Shown piece after piece: positions 35,997-44,845 of a stretch of DNA of 64,000 nt. The notes beneath the pieces are model-generated. The model saw only the letters and a program-made list of their open reading frames with translations. It was not told the origin of the DNA and searched no databases. A program made the position numbers and the translations under genes. The DNA is taken from assembly GCF_963675965.1 (NCBI RefSeq), contig NZ_OY780935.1:1-64000 (forward strand). The letters run 5' to 3'. The number at the start of each line of letters is the position of its first letter. The first letter of the stretch is position 1. Origin of the DNA: an uncultured Celeribacter sp. GTDB lineage: Bacteria > Pseudomonadota > Alphaproteobacteria > Rhodobacterales > Rhodobacteraceae.

Positions 35997-36836
35997 ATGG
36001 ATCGTTGGGATGATTTGAAGTTTTTACTCGCGATTTCCAAACACGGCACAATGGCCTCGGCGGCGCGTGAACTGAATACGAATCCCGCAACCGTATCGCG
36101 CCGCATGGAGCGCTTGGGGGATGAGCTGGGTGTGACGCCCATCATCAAAACCCAAAATGGCTGGGGGCCGAACCCGGAATTACAGTCGCTTATCCGTGTG
36201 TCGGACGATTTTTTTGAAGCAATGCGCCGGGAAAAAAACATGATGCGCCTGCGTCATGGCCAAGGGCAGGTGCGGTTGCGTCTGGCATGTTCGCCGGTCG
36301 TTTCCAAACATGTGCTGTTCCCGAATTTGCCGCATTTTCGCGAGGAGCTTCGGAACATTCAACTGACAATTCATGATCGGATCGCGCTTGATACGCTGTC
36401 TGGAAACGATCTCATCATCTCGTGGTACCGTCCTCAAAGCGGGCGGGTGATTGCGCGAAAGGTTGGTGAAATTAACATCTGTGTTTATCGCAACAGTCTT
36501 CAGGATGAAGGCACTGATTGGGTTGGTTTGAATAGTGATATTGGGCGTTTCGCGCCGATGGGTCGGGCGGAAGAGTACTTTGGTGTGCCTGCGAGCTTCT
36601 GTGTCGGGTCTTTCGATCACATCATGGATGTGATGCAAAAGACACAGATGTCCGGCATTTTGCCAACGCCAATGGGCGAAAAAATAGATGAATTTGAGGC
36701 CGTGCCTGGCTCAGAAATGGTCAGCAAAGTCTACCTCAGTTATCATGAAAGCCGGAAGAATGATCCTGCGATTGAAGCTGTTGGCGAATTTGTAACGCAC
36801 AGTTTTAAAAGGTTTTCTGACGTTTCCGGAGGCTGA
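35997..36836 (+). CDS. LysR family transcriptional regulator
   Basis: The 279-residue protein has an N-terminal winged helix-turn-helix (about residues 3-60: DLKFLLAISKHGTMASAA, then ELNTNPATVSRRMERL) and a C-terminal effector-binding domain. The ATG at 35997 has GGAGA ten bases upstream; the ATG at 35988 is too close to it. The ligand is unknown. The gene and its flanks look AT-richer than the neighbours. The 35723-35996 stretch before it is AT-rich and holds no gene that I can see. Confidence 0.88.
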   Translation: MDRWDDLKFLLAISKHGTMASAARELNTNPATVSRRMERLGDELGVTPIIKTQNGWGPNPELQSLIRVSDDFFEAMRREKNMMRLRHGQGQVRLRLACSPVVSKHVLFPNLPHFREELRNIQLTIHDRIALDTLSGNDLIISWYRPQSGRVIARKVGEINICVYRNSLQDEGTDWVGLNSDIGRFAPMGRAEEYFGVPASFCVGSFDHIMDVMQKTQMSGILPTPMGEKIDEFEAVPGSEMVSKVYLSYHESRKNDPAIEAVGEFVTHSFKRFSDVSGG

Positions 36837-36955
36837 CGGTGCGGAATGCCGATACAATGCAAGCCGTTCTGAAGACCTGATTGCAAACTGCTTTCCATAT
36901 TGTTTGTGTTTTGCAATTGACACTTGAAGTGCGAGTAAAACAACCTATAAGTGTA

Positions 36956-36970
36956 TTAACAACCCATTAA
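36956..36970. promoter_or_regulatory. perfect CtrA-type box TTAA-N7-TTAA
   Basis: TTAA at 36956-36959 and TTAA at 36967-36970 are separated by seven bases, matching the CtrA consensus exactly. It lies in the 250-bp gap between the LysR gene and the DoxX-like gene, 117 bp before the latter. Confidence 0.6.
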
Positions 36971-37061
36971 TAACGCAACGCCGGGACTCACAAACCAATG
37001 CTGGTTGCAGCCTCAGGTTGATGGGATAGTTTATCTGAAACTGGCATTGGATGTCAGTGAC

Positions 37062-37085
37062 ACGAAGGTACGAAGGTACGAGGAC
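37062..37085 (+). repeat. 8-bp tandem repeat at the ribosome-binding site
   Basis: ACGAAGGT occurs twice in tandem (37062-37069, 37070-37077) and is followed by the partial copy ACGAGG (37078-37083). The last copy supplies the Shine-Dalgarno sequence of the DoxX-like gene. Confidence 0.6.
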
Positions 37086-37086
37086 G

Positions 37087-37551
37087 ATGACTAAGAAAGC
37101 TACTTCAGACGTGCAGGGGAACCCGCCGATGTTTGAGAAGCCGCTGTCCCTTGGTTTGCTGGGACTGCGTCTCGGGCTGGCGAGCATTATCCTGCTGCAC
37201 CCTGCCGTGGACAGTCTGAGCCTGTTCAAAAGTATGGAAGCTGAAGCGGGCAGCGTTTCGACCTTACATGAAGTCGGGTTGTTCCTCTTGCACGACCTCA
37301 AGGATCTGACCATTGGTGGTCTGCTGTTCCTGATTGCTGTATGGATCGCCTTTGGCATGCGCACCAGAATTATGTCGCTGTTGGCCTTGGGGCTAACGAC
37401 GATGGTGTACCTTGTGGGTCCTCAAACTGCGGCTTTGGCAGGAGACGATCTCTGGGTCCCGATCACCACCGCTTTGATTGCGATCCCGCTGATTGGTTTT
37501 GGCGGCGGTCGGTTCTCCCTCTGGCGTGGGGGATGGCGCGACATCCTGTAA
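37087..37551 (+). CDS. DoxX-like membrane protein
   Basis: The 154-residue product has about four hydrophobic segments (residues about 25-45, 72-92, 95-115, 122-142) and resembles the DoxX/DoxD-like family of small membrane proteins, whose roles are mostly undefined. The ATG at 37087 follows ACGAGGACG. The gene lies behind a perfect CtrA box and is followed by a strong terminator, so it is probably a single-gene unit. An upstream in-frame ATG at 37051 would add 12 residues across the tandem repeat. Confidence 0.7.
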   Translation: MTKKATSDVQGNPPMFEKPLSLGLLGLRLGLASIILLHPAVDSLSLFKSMEAEAGSVSTLHEVGLFLLHDLKDLTIGGLLFLIAVWIAFGMRTRIMSLLALGLTTMVYLVGPQTAALAGDDLWVPITTALIAIPLIGFGGGRFSLWRGGWRDIL

Positions 37552-37586
37552 CCCTCCGTTTCCCAAAACGCGGGATTTCGTGTCAC

Positions 37587-37612
37587 AAAGGGAGGTCTTA
37601 GGGCCTCCCTTT
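37587..37612 (+). terminator. rho-independent terminator after the DoxX-like gene
   Basis: AAAGGGAGG (37587-37595) pairs with CCTCCCTTT (37604-37612) around an eight-base loop. The 37552-37733 stretch otherwise shows no gene. Confidence 0.8.
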
Positions 37613-37733
37613 ACTTATGGAAACGCATGTTTCTGGCTCCTGCAGGCGGCGCGCATTGTTAGTTCAGGGGGGGCGAAGGCACTGCGGCAGGACGTGACCG
37701 TGGCGCAGACAATGCCCGTGGGCTCCGAGCAAG

Positions 37734-37758
37734 AAAGGGGCGCTGAGAGCGCCCCTTT
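37734..37758. terminator. terminator hairpin of the porin gene
   Basis: AAAGGGGCGCT (37734-37744) pairs perfectly with AGCGCCCCTTT (37748-37758) around a three-base loop. It lies just past the stop of the minus-strand porin gene and has T residues on both strands. Confidence 0.85.
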
Positions 37759-37787
37759 GTGTGTTTCTTTTTATGAAACTGACTTAG

Positions 37788-38696
37788 TCAGCGAATCTCC
37801 CTGATCAAAGGCAGATCTGCGTTGATATCGAAATAGGAGGGGATGTATTCGACAGTGCGCAGTTTGCGATCGCCAAGTTCATAGGTCAGCTCCAGCCCCA
37901 CGAAATCGAGGTCATCTTCGTCGCTGTCCACCTTGCCAATATGCGCGTCGAGCCAAGTGTTTTCAGCAACTTTATAGCCACCGCCGACTTTATAGATATT
38001 CAGGTCGTCGTCATCCATGCGGCCGAGCTTGGTGTAACCTGCCAGAATGCGGAAATCATTGAAATAGTACTTCCCGGAGAGCGAGGTGATGTCAATGCTT
38101 CCCTCTTCAGCGATGTCGAGATCTTCATAGGAAGCGCTGATTTCGAAAAGGTCGGTTTCGTAGCTGGCGCCGATTTCGGCGATGTCGACGTCTCCGATAT
38201 CATCCTGGTCGAGCGCGGTGTAGGACAGGTAGGCGGTCACCGGACCATTGTCATATTCAGCGAAAGCAAACGCACCGCTCAGGTCGGTGCCCATGTCAAA
38301 CTGGACGCCGGACAGGCCGAAGGTGAAGTCGTTGAAACGGTATTCACCGCCCAGAACCGTCGTTTTCATCGTGTCGTCGTCGCGGCTTTCACGGCGATAC
38401 ATCCCGAGGACGGTGAAGTCCGGGGTGATATCATAGCCGAGGCTCAGCGTCGTGGTGTCCAGGTTCAGAGACTGGTCTTCGACTTCCGTGCTGTCGTTGT
38501 CGAATGCAACACCATAGGTGAAGCCGTTGACGCTGCCTTCGTAGGCGCCGGTGATTTCATACTGGTCAAGATCGACTTCGTCGGCGTCATAGTTGGTGTA
38601 GCCGAGGTTGCCGTAAATGTAGTTGGTTTCTGCGGCGGCAGCAGAAGCAAAAACGGTCAGAGCCGTTGTTGCGATGAGAAAAGAACGAGTTTTCAT
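37788..38696 (-). CDS. outer membrane porin-like beta-barrel protein
   Basis: The 302-residue product has a signal peptide (MKTRSFLIATTALTVFASAAAA) and alternating hydrophobic/polar strands with Asp-rich turns, for example NYIYGNLGYTNYDADE, and with aromatic girdle residues. This is typical of Gram-negative general porins in rhodobacteria. It is very acidic. The ATG at 38696 is fixed by the signal peptide; the longer open frame is not coding. It is a single gene with its own terminator. Confidence 0.82.
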   Translation of the reverse strand: MKTRSFLIATTALTVFASAAAAETNYIYGNLGYTNYDADEVDLDQYEITGAYEGSVNGFTYGVAFDNDSTEVEDQSLNLDTTTLSLGYDITPDFTVLGMYRRESRDDDTMKTTVLGGEYRFNDFTFGLSGVQFDMGTDLSGAFAFAEYDNGPVTAYLSYTALDQDDIGDVDIAEIGASYETDLFEISASYEDLDIAEEGSIDITSLSGKYYFNDFRILAGYTKLGRMDDDDLNIYKVGGGYKVAENTWLDAHIGKVDSDEDDLDFVGLELTYELGDRKLRTVEYIPSYFDINADLPLIREIR

Positions 38697-38838
38697 GATT
38701 TGCCCCCAAGGTCTTGTTGTTACACCATTATTATACACCTTTTTTCGCGCGCGCAGAGAGGTGTTAATAAATAGTAAATGATTTTTTGAATGTGTTGTTT
38801 GGAAGACATATTTTTGATCGGCGCTATCAATAGGTTGC

Positions 38839-38869
38839 AAAAAAGCAGCGCATGTGGCGCTGCTTTTTT
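38839..38869. terminator. terminator hairpin downstream of gyrA
   Basis: AAAAAAGCAGCGC (38839-38851) pairs with GCGCTGCTTTTTT (38857-38869) around a five-base loop. It follows the gyrA stop on the minus strand and has T/A runs on both sides. Confidence 0.88.
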
Positions 38870-38894
38870 ACGTGGTCGATTTGACGAAATTTAC

Positions 38895-41636
38895 TTAGAT
38901 TTCGTCGGTGTCTTCGTCGTCCGTTTCGGCGATCCAAGCCACCGATACAACCTCTTCGCCCTTGCCGGTATTGAAGACGCGTACGCCCCCGGCAGAACGC
39001 GATCGGAAAGAAATGCCATTCACCGGACAGCGGATCGATTGGCCTTTCGAGGTGGCCAGCATAATCTGGTCCTCAAGCCCGACAGGGAAAGAGGCCACGA
39101 TCGGACCGCCGCGCATGGATTTCTCCATCGCAGTGACACCCTGACCGCCGCGCCCTCGCACGGGATAGTCATGCGAAGACGACAGTTTGCCGACGCCACC
39201 GCGGGTGATGGTGACCAGCAGCTCCTCTGCAGCCTGCATTTCTTCGAAACGGGCCTGGGTGATATCGCCGGGGGTGGTCTCGTCCTCGTCGTCGCTGGTC
39301 TCGGTCTCATCCGCACCGGCCTGCTGGCGGCGCATTTTAAGATAAGCGGCACGTTCCGCGCTCTCTGCCTCAAAGTGGCGAATGACGGACATGGAGACGA
39401 CCTCGTCGCCATCATTGATTAGCTTAATCCCGCGCACACCGGTCGAACTGCGCGAATTGAACACGCGCACATCAGTGACCGGGAAACGGATCGCGCGCCC
39501 CGAAGAGGTGACCAGCATGACATCGTCATTCTCGTCACAGATCCGTGCGTTGATCAGCTTGGTGCCTTCGTCCTCGCCTTCGAATTTCATCGCGATCTTG
39601 CCGTTGGATTTCACATTGGTGAAATCCGACAGCCGGTTGCGACGGACCGACCCCTTGGAGGTGGCAAAGATGATCTGCAGATCATCCCAGTCTTTTTCGT
39701 CGCGGTCCACGGGCATGATCGCTGCAATGCCAACGCCGGTCGGGATCGGCAGGATGTTGACGATTGGCTTGCCCTTGGAGGTGCGTCCGCCGGACGGCAG
39801 GCGCCAGGTTTTCAGCTTGTAGGCCATGCCGTCCGTGGTGAAGAACAGCAGCTGTGTATGGGTGTTCGCGACGAAGAGGGTGGTAATTACATCCTCGTCT
39901 TTCGTTGCCATGCCCGACAGCCCCTTGCCGCCGCGTTTCTGGGCGCGGTAATCAGCCAGCGGCGTGCGCTTGGCCCAGCCAGAGGCGGTGATGGTGACGA
40001 CCATATCCTCTTTTTCGATCAGGTCTTCGTCATCCATGTCGCCGGACCAGTCGGTGATTTCGGTGCGGCGCGGCACGGCGAACAGTTCGCGCACCTCGGT
40101 CAGCTCGTTGGAAATGATTTCCATGATCCGTTCGCGTGACGCGAGGATTGCGAGGTAATCCTTGATCTTGGCGGCAAGCTCCTGCAGCTCGTCAGTGACC
40201 TCTTTGACCCCGATCTGGGTGAGGCGCTGCAGGCGCAGTTCCAGAATGGCGCGGGCCTGGGTTTCCGACAGGTTATAGGTGCCGTCGTCGTTCATCTTAT
40301 GGGTCGGATCGTCGATCAGCCGGATGTAATCGGCAATATCCGCCGCCGGCCAGCGCCGTTCCATCAGTTTCTGGCGCGCCTCGGGGGCGTCGGCAGAGGC
40401 GCGGATCGTGGCCACGACCTCGTCCACGTTGGACACCGCCACGGCCAGACCGCAAAGGATATGGGCGCGGTCACGGGCCTTGCGCAGTTCAAAGGCGGTG
40501 CGGCGGGCAACCACCTCTTCGCGGAAGGTGATGAAATGCTCCAGGAACTGGCGCAGCGTCATCTGTTCCGGACGTCCGCCGTTCAGCGCCAGCATGTTGC
40601 AGCCAAAGGAGGTCTGCAGCGGGGTGAAACGGAACAATTGGTTCAGAACCACCTCAGGGGTGGCGTCGCGTTTCAGTTCTACCACCACGCGCACGCCGAC
40701 ACGGTCGGATTCGTCCTGCACATGGGCGATGCCCTCGACGCGCTTGTCACGCACCAGCTCAGCGATCTTTTCGATCATCGTCGCCTTGTTCACCTGATAG
40801 GGGATCTCGTCGACGACAATGGCGTAGCGGTCCTTGCGGATCTCTTCGACGCGGGTTTTCGCGCGGATGATGACAGAGCCGCGGCCCTCAAGATAGGCCT
40901 TGCGCGCACCAGAGCGGCCCAGGATCAGACCGCCGGTCGGGAAATCCGGGGCAGGGATGATCTCCATCAGCCGTTCGGTGGAAATGTCGGGGTTTTCGAT
41001 CAGCGCCAGCGTGGCATCGACCACTTCGCCAAGGTTGTGGGGAGGGATGTTGGTGGCCATGCCGACCGCGATGCCGCCGGCCCCGTTGACCAGCATATTG
41101 GGGAAGCGCGCGGGCAGAACCGTGGGTTCACGGTCTTTGCCGTCATAGTTCAGATCGAAATCAACGGTGTCCTTGTCGATATCGGCCAGCAGATAGGCGG
41201 CGGGTTTGTCCATGCGCACCTCGGTGTAGCGCATAGCTGCTGCGGAATCGCCGTCCATCGAGCCAAAGTTGCCCTGTCCGTCCAGAAGCGGCAAAGACAT
41301 CGAAAACGGCTGGGCCATACGCACCAAGGCGTCGTAGATCGCAGAGTCGCCGTGGGGGTGGTATTTCCCCATGGTGTCGCCGACCGGTCGCGCCGATTTA
41401 CGATAGGACTTGTCGTGGGTGTTGCCCGCCTCATGCATGGCAAACAAAATCCGCCGGTGCACGGGTTTCAAACCGTCGCGTAGGTCAGGAATGGCCCGGC
41501 TGACGATCACGCTCATGGCGTAATCGAGATAGGCCGTCTTCATTTCCTGCGAAATGGAAATTTTTGGCCCGTCCCACGCCATCGGTTCGCGCGGTGTTTC
41601 GTCTTGGTTTTCAGGGGTTTCTGGAGTGTCGCTCAC
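38895..41636 (-). CDS. gyrA: DNA gyrase subunit A
   Basis: The 913-residue product is the breakage-reunion subunit of gyrase. The active-site Tyr lies in AAAMRYTEVRM, and the quinolone region reads KYHPHGDSAIYDA, with Ser and Asp at the positions equivalent to E. coli 83 and 87, so no known resistance change is visible. The six-bladed C-terminal domain includes a GyrA-box-like QKRGGKGLSG stretch. The tail is acidic. It is monocistronic as far as can be seen. Confidence 0.97.
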   Translation of the reverse strand: MSDTPETPENQDETPREPMAWDGPKISISQEMKTAYLDYAMSVIVSRAIPDLRDGLKPVHRRILFAMHEAGNTHDKSYRKSARPVGDTMGKYHPHGDSAIYDALVRMAQPFSMSLPLLDGQGNFGSMDGDSAAAMRYTEVRMDKPAAYLLADIDKDTVDFDLNYDGKDREPTVLPARFPNMLVNGAGGIAVGMATNIPPHNLGEVVDATLALIENPDISTERLMEIIPAPDFPTGGLILGRSGARKAYLEGRGSVIIRAKTRVEEIRKDRYAIVVDEIPYQVNKATMIEKIAELVRDKRVEGIAHVQDESDRVGVRVVVELKRDATPEVVLNQLFRFTPLQTSFGCNMLALNGGRPEQMTLRQFLEHFITFREEVVARRTAFELRKARDRAHILCGLAVAVSNVDEVVATIRASADAPEARQKLMERRWPAADIADYIRLIDDPTHKMNDDGTYNLSETQARAILELRLQRLTQIGVKEVTDELQELAAKIKDYLAILASRERIMEIISNELTEVRELFAVPRRTEITDWSGDMDDEDLIEKEDMVVTITASGWAKRTPLADYRAQKRGGKGLSGMATKDEDVITTLFVANTHTQLLFFTTDGMAYKLKTWRLPSGGRTSKGKPIVNILPIPTGVGIAAIMPVDRDEKDWDDLQIIFATSKGSVRRNRLSDFTNVKSNGKIAMKFEGEDEGTKLINARICDENDDVMLVTSSGRAIRFPVTDVRVFNSRSSTGVRGIKLINDGDEVVSMSVIRHFEAESAERAAYLKMRRQQAGADETETSDDEDETTPGDITQARFEEMQAAEELLVTITRGGVGKLSSSHDYPVRGRGGQGVTAMEKSMRGGPIVASFPVGLEDQIMLATSKGQSIRCPVNGISFRSRSAGGVRVFNTGKGEEVVSVAWIAETDDEDTDEI

Positions 41637-41875
41637 GTTGTCCGCCTGTTTGTTGGTGCGATCTGTATGTAGTTGTGGGCTACTCTACCCTATACGGGAT
41701 ATGGGGTGCAATGGCTGATCCCGCCCTCTTGGCGCTGTCACTTCCTGCCCTGTTGGCAGCGCCCTAAAATTTATGTTAATTTATTGTTTTTGTTCGAATA
41801 TTTATGTTTTCGGCAGAATTGAATGCGGGAGGGCAGACAGGGCGGACGGATCCGCCGGAACAGGAGATATGCGCA

Positions 41876-42159
41876 ATGCACGTATAGGTGAGCGAGACCG
41901 AAATGATGCGCGCCGGATACGGTCTGAGCTTTGCAGAATTCATCTATCGGATGCCGGACTATCAAAACGTTCTGAAAAGCTTTTCATGGCAGCTCTACGA
42001 TCTCGCGCAGGGTTGCCCGAAGCTGTTCAAATTCATCGAATTCTGGCAGGAAATATCGAAGGACCGTTGCACCACGTCCGCTTGACTCATTGCAAACTGA
42101 TCGCCCCGGCTGCGTGGCGCAACTGCGTTTGCGAATTCACACTGCATCGACAGGATTGA
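41876..42159 (+). pseudogene. usg: usg-like gene with a nonsense codon and a frameshift
   Basis: An ATG at 41876 with AGGAGAT nine bases upstream is followed by an in-frame TAG after three codons (41885-41887). Next comes a GTG at 41888 opening MSETEMMRAGYGLSF and RMPDYQNVLKSF, which match the N-terminus of the alphaproteobacterial Usg family. This frame stops after 65 codons, but another frame continues from about 42049 with IEGPLHHVRLTHCKLIAP and ends EFTLHRQD at 42159, the family C-terminus. One extra A in the GGAAA run at 42049-42053 would join both halves to a normal protein of about 90 residues. This is either a decaying gene or a sequencing error. The function of Usg is not known. Confidence 0.75.
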
Positions 42160-42172
42160 CAGGGCTTTCGCC

Positions 42173-42361
42173 TCAGTAGCGTTTCAGCAACCGTTTCAGA
42201 GGTGTGGTCGCATCGCCGGTCTGTGCGGCCTTGGAGACTTCGTGAAACCGGGTCTTGAGTGCCTCGGCGCGGGCGTCGGCCATGACGCCGCCAATCCGCT
42301 TGCGCCCCCGGCGCGCAGGGGAGAAGGGGACAACGGTTCTGTTGCGTGTGGCTTTGCTCAT
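42173..42361 (-). CDS. small basic hypothetical protein (62 aa)
   Basis: The frame gives a strongly basic 62-residue product with many Arg/Lys (RRGRKR, KRLLKRY) and no hydrophobic segment. The ribosome-binding site is weak. It lies between usg and dsbB on the minus strand, 42 bp past the dsbB stop. No family was recognised, and it could be a chance frame. Confidence 0.4.
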   Translation of the reverse strand: MSKATRNRTVVPFSPARRGRKRIGGVMADARAEALKTRFHEVSKAAQTGDATTPLKRLLKRY

Positions 42362-42403
42362 GCGATCAAGATGGGGGCATTTTTCCCGGATCGCAAGGGA
42401 GGC

Positions 42404-42892
42404 TTAGCGTTTCTTCAGCACCGCAAACCAAAGTGCGGCGAAAACCAGCGAAAACAGGAAGTTCCATCCAGCCATGGTGACGCCCAATCCCCATGTGTCC
42501 CAGACGATTTCATCGCAAAGCACCAGTTTGGCATCGCCCGCGCCGGGCAGCAGGTCCATGCCCGACAGGCCTGACAGCGCATCCGAATTACCGGTGCAGG
42601 AGCTGGGGCCGGGCCACCATTTTTGCTCGACACCGGCGTGGTACAGCCCCAGACCGGCAGAGACCAGCATGGTCACCCCCCCCAGCGCCGCCAACAGGCG
42701 GTTGCGCAGGGCGATGAAGATCAGCCCCAGTACAATGGCGATGGCGTGGGGCCAACGCTGCCAGATGCACATGGCGCAGGGATCATAGCCCGCCGCCTGA
42801 AAGACAAAGGCCCCCAGAAGGATGGCCAGCGACCCGCCACTGGCAAGCAGGGCAAATTGCAAATGTGTCAGGCGGTTCAGAAACTGTGTCAT
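42404..42892 (-). CDS. dsbB: disulfide bond formation protein B (DsbB family)
   Basis: The 162-residue membrane protein has four hydrophobic segments. It has the first redox pair in PCAMCIWQRWPH (Cys-x2-Cys) and a second pair in SSCTGNSD and LVLCDEI on the next periplasmic loop, as in DsbB, which reoxidises DsbA with quinone. The ATG at 42892 overlaps the stop of the YqaA-type gene by 4 bp, so the two are coupled. No dsbA is in the window. Confidence 0.9.
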   Translation of the reverse strand: MTQFLNRLTHLQFALLASGGSLAILLGAFVFQAAGYDPCAMCIWQRWPHAIAIVLGLIFIALRNRLLAALGGVTMLVSAGLGLYHAGVEQKWWPGPSSCTGNSDALSGLSGMDLLPGAGDAKLVLCDEIVWDTWGLGVTMAGWNFLFSLVFAALWFAVLKKR

Positions 42893-43467
42893 AGGTATTT
42901 CACGGCGTAGAAGCCGCCCAGGAAGAGAAGGATCAGCAGGGTGAAGACGAGTCCCAGACGGCGCTCGATGAAGTGGCGGATCGGATCGCCGAATTTCCAA
43001 AGCAGCGCGGCCACTATGAAAAAGCGCAGGGCGCGGGCGGTGACAGAGGCGGCAATGAAGATCGGCAGCGACAGCGCGGTCGCCCCGGACAGGATGGTGA
43101 TCACCTTGTAGGGGAAGGGGGTGACACCAGCAATCAGCACGGCCCATGCGCCCCATTCGTTATATTTGATCGCAAATTCGTCGAAATACGCATCCTTGCC
43201 ATAGAATTCGAGAACCGGCCGCCCAATGGTTTCAAAAGCGCCATAGCCAATCCAATATCCCAGCATGCCGCCCAGCACCGAGGCCACCGTGGCAATGCCT
43301 GCGATCTTGAAGGCTTCGCGCGGACGGGCAACGATCAGCGGGATCATCAGAATGTCGGGCGGAATCGGAAAGACGGAGCTTTCCACGAAAGCCACCAGGG
43401 CCAGCGCCCAGAGTGCATGCGGGCTTTCCGCCAGAGACATCGTCCAATCGTAGAGCCGTTTGATCAT
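42889..43467 (-). CDS. YqaA-family (DedA-like) membrane protein
   Basis: The 192-residue product belongs to the YqaA/VTT-like small membrane proteins. It has hydrophobic segments at about 15-40, 48-72, 105-135 and 170-190, a PIPPDILMIPL stretch and a VTPFPYKVITILSGA stretch, both typical. The ATG at 43467 gives MIKRLYDWTM. The open frame runs far upstream, but that part is antisense to the metallopeptidase gene. Its 3' end overlaps dsbB. The exact role is unknown; the wider superfamily has been linked to lipid handling. Confidence 0.85.
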   Translation of the reverse strand: MIKRLYDWTMSLAESPHALWALALVAFVESSVFPIPPDILMIPLIVARPREAFKIAGIATVASVLGGMLGYWIGYGAFETIGRPVLEFYGKDAYFDEFAIKYNEWGAWAVLIAGVTPFPYKVITILSGATALSLPIFIAASVTARALRFFIVAALLWKFGDPIRHFIERRLGLVFTLLILLFLGGFYAVKYL

Positions 43468-43594
43468 GCGCCTGCAGTCCTGTCCTTTGCTGTCTTTAGG
43501 CCTCATTCGCCGGGGTTGGTCAAGCAGAAGGCTTGTCCGCGCGTCGGGTGACAGTATTGTGAGCGCCATGTGAGACCGTTCAGAGGTGAGTGAT

Positions 43595-44452
43595 ATGAAG
43601 TGGCAAGGTCGGCGCGGCTCGCGCAATATCGAAGATCGGCGTCGTCGGGGCAGCACAGGCGCGCGCGCCGGGCAGATCGGCGGTGTCGGGCTCTTGGCGA
43701 TTCTCGCGATCGGGTATTTTCTGGGTGTCGACGTCACACCCTTGCTGGAGGGGGCGCAGGGGCTGGCGCCCAGTGGGTCTGGCGGGGTGGAGATCACCGA
43801 AGCCGACGAGCGCGCGGCGCAATTCGTCTCGGTCACTTTGGCCGACACCGAAGAGATCTGGACCGATGTGTTCAACGAACAGCTCCGCCAGAGCTACACG
43901 CCCCCGGTTCTGGTGCTGTATAAAGGTGTCACGCAAAGCCCTTGCGGCAATGCCTCCGGCGCGACCGGGCCGTTTTATTGTCCTTCGGATCAAAAAGTGT
44001 ACCTCGACACCGCTTTTTTTACCACGATGACGCGACAGCTCGGGGCAGGGGGCGACTTTGCCCAGGCTTATGTGGTCGCCCATGAGGTGGCGCATCATGT
44101 GCAAAACGAACTGGGCATTCTGGGGCAGGCGAATGCCTATCGCGCCAAGGCTTCCGCCGCCGAAAGCAACGCTGTCTCTGTCATGATCGAATTGCAGGCT
44201 GATTGCTATTCGGGGATCTGGGCGAAGCGGGCCGATGAAAAATTCGGCACATTGGAGCATGGCGACATCCGTGAAGCGCTCAACGCGGCCAAGCAGATCG
44301 GTGATGACACCTTGCAACGCAATGCAGGCCGCGTGCCGCAACCCCATACCTTCACCCATGGCACCTCGGAGCAGCGTCAGCGCTGGTTTGCGAGGGGCTA
44401 TAAGACCGGCGCCCTCAGCAGCTGCGACACCTTCTCAGCGGACAGCTTGTGA
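43595..44452 (+). CDS. neutral zinc metallopeptidase (YpfJ family)
   Basis: The 285-residue protein has a basic N-terminus (MKWQGRRGSRNIEDRR), one membrane segment (about 28-46) and a metallopeptidase domain with HEVAHH at residues 163-168 and a downstream ELQADCYSG stretch supplying a further zinc ligand. The ATG at 43595 has GAGGTGAG upstream and the family N-terminus; the in-frame GTG nine bases earlier overlaps that site. The substrate is unknown. The 44453-44670 stretch downstream shows no gene. Confidence 0.9.
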   Translation: MKWQGRRGSRNIEDRRRRGSTGARAGQIGGVGLLAILAIGYFLGVDVTPLLEGAQGLAPSGSGGVEITEADERAAQFVSVTLADTEEIWTDVFNEQLRQSYTPPVLVLYKGVTQSPCGNASGATGPFYCPSDQKVYLDTAFFTTMTRQLGAGGDFAQAYVVAHEVAHHVQNELGILGQANAYRAKASAAESNAVSVMIELQADCYSGIWAKRADEKFGTLEHGDIREALNAAKQIGDDTLQRNAGRVPQPHTFTHGTSEQRQRWFARGYKTGALSSCDTFSADSL

Positions 44453-44670
44453 GCCGGGCTGGGTGATACGGGCTGCGTGAAGCTCCGCGCGTTGTGCATT
44501 CACTGCTTTGGTGTATGCGGTGGTCCTGTTTCAGGGAGGGGCTGGTACTGGCCTGGGACTGGGCAATGTCGGGGCTGTGATAAATTTTCTTATCCGCAGG
44601 CGATGATCCCTCTGGACGTCGCCCGCGTGCTTGGGTAAACGCCTTTTACTGCGCCGAACACCGGCGCTTT

Positions 44671-44757
44671 GCCCGTGTGGTGGAATTGGTAGACACAGGG
44701 GATTCAAAATCCCCCGGCTTCACGGCCTTGCCGGTTCGAGTCCGGCCACGGGTACCA
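44671..44757 (+). tRNA. tRNA-Leu (anticodon CAA)
   Basis: The acceptor GCCCGTG pairs with CACGGGT (first pair G-U), the anticodon stem-loop is GGGGATTCAAAATCCCC with anticodon CAA, and a long variable arm and a TTCGAGTC T-loop follow. The CCA end is encoded. It is a class II tRNA of 87 bases, next to a decayed integrase. Confidence 0.95.
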
Positions 44758-44845
44758 ATTAAATCAAGGAGTTATCCACCAGGCTCCTTATGCTTGCAGG
44801 GGGTGTTCGAAGATTGATCACACACCTTGCTCACACTTTCCTGTT

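Noticed and set aside
40299..41483. Long open frame (394 codons) opposite gyrA
   Set aside because: It is antisense to gyrA, has no ribosome-binding site or recognisable domain, and shows the biased composition of a shadow frame.
38895..41636. Possible quinolone-resistance change in gyrA
   Set aside because: The critical region reads HPHGDSAIYDA, with the usual Ser and Asp, so no resistance substitution is visible.
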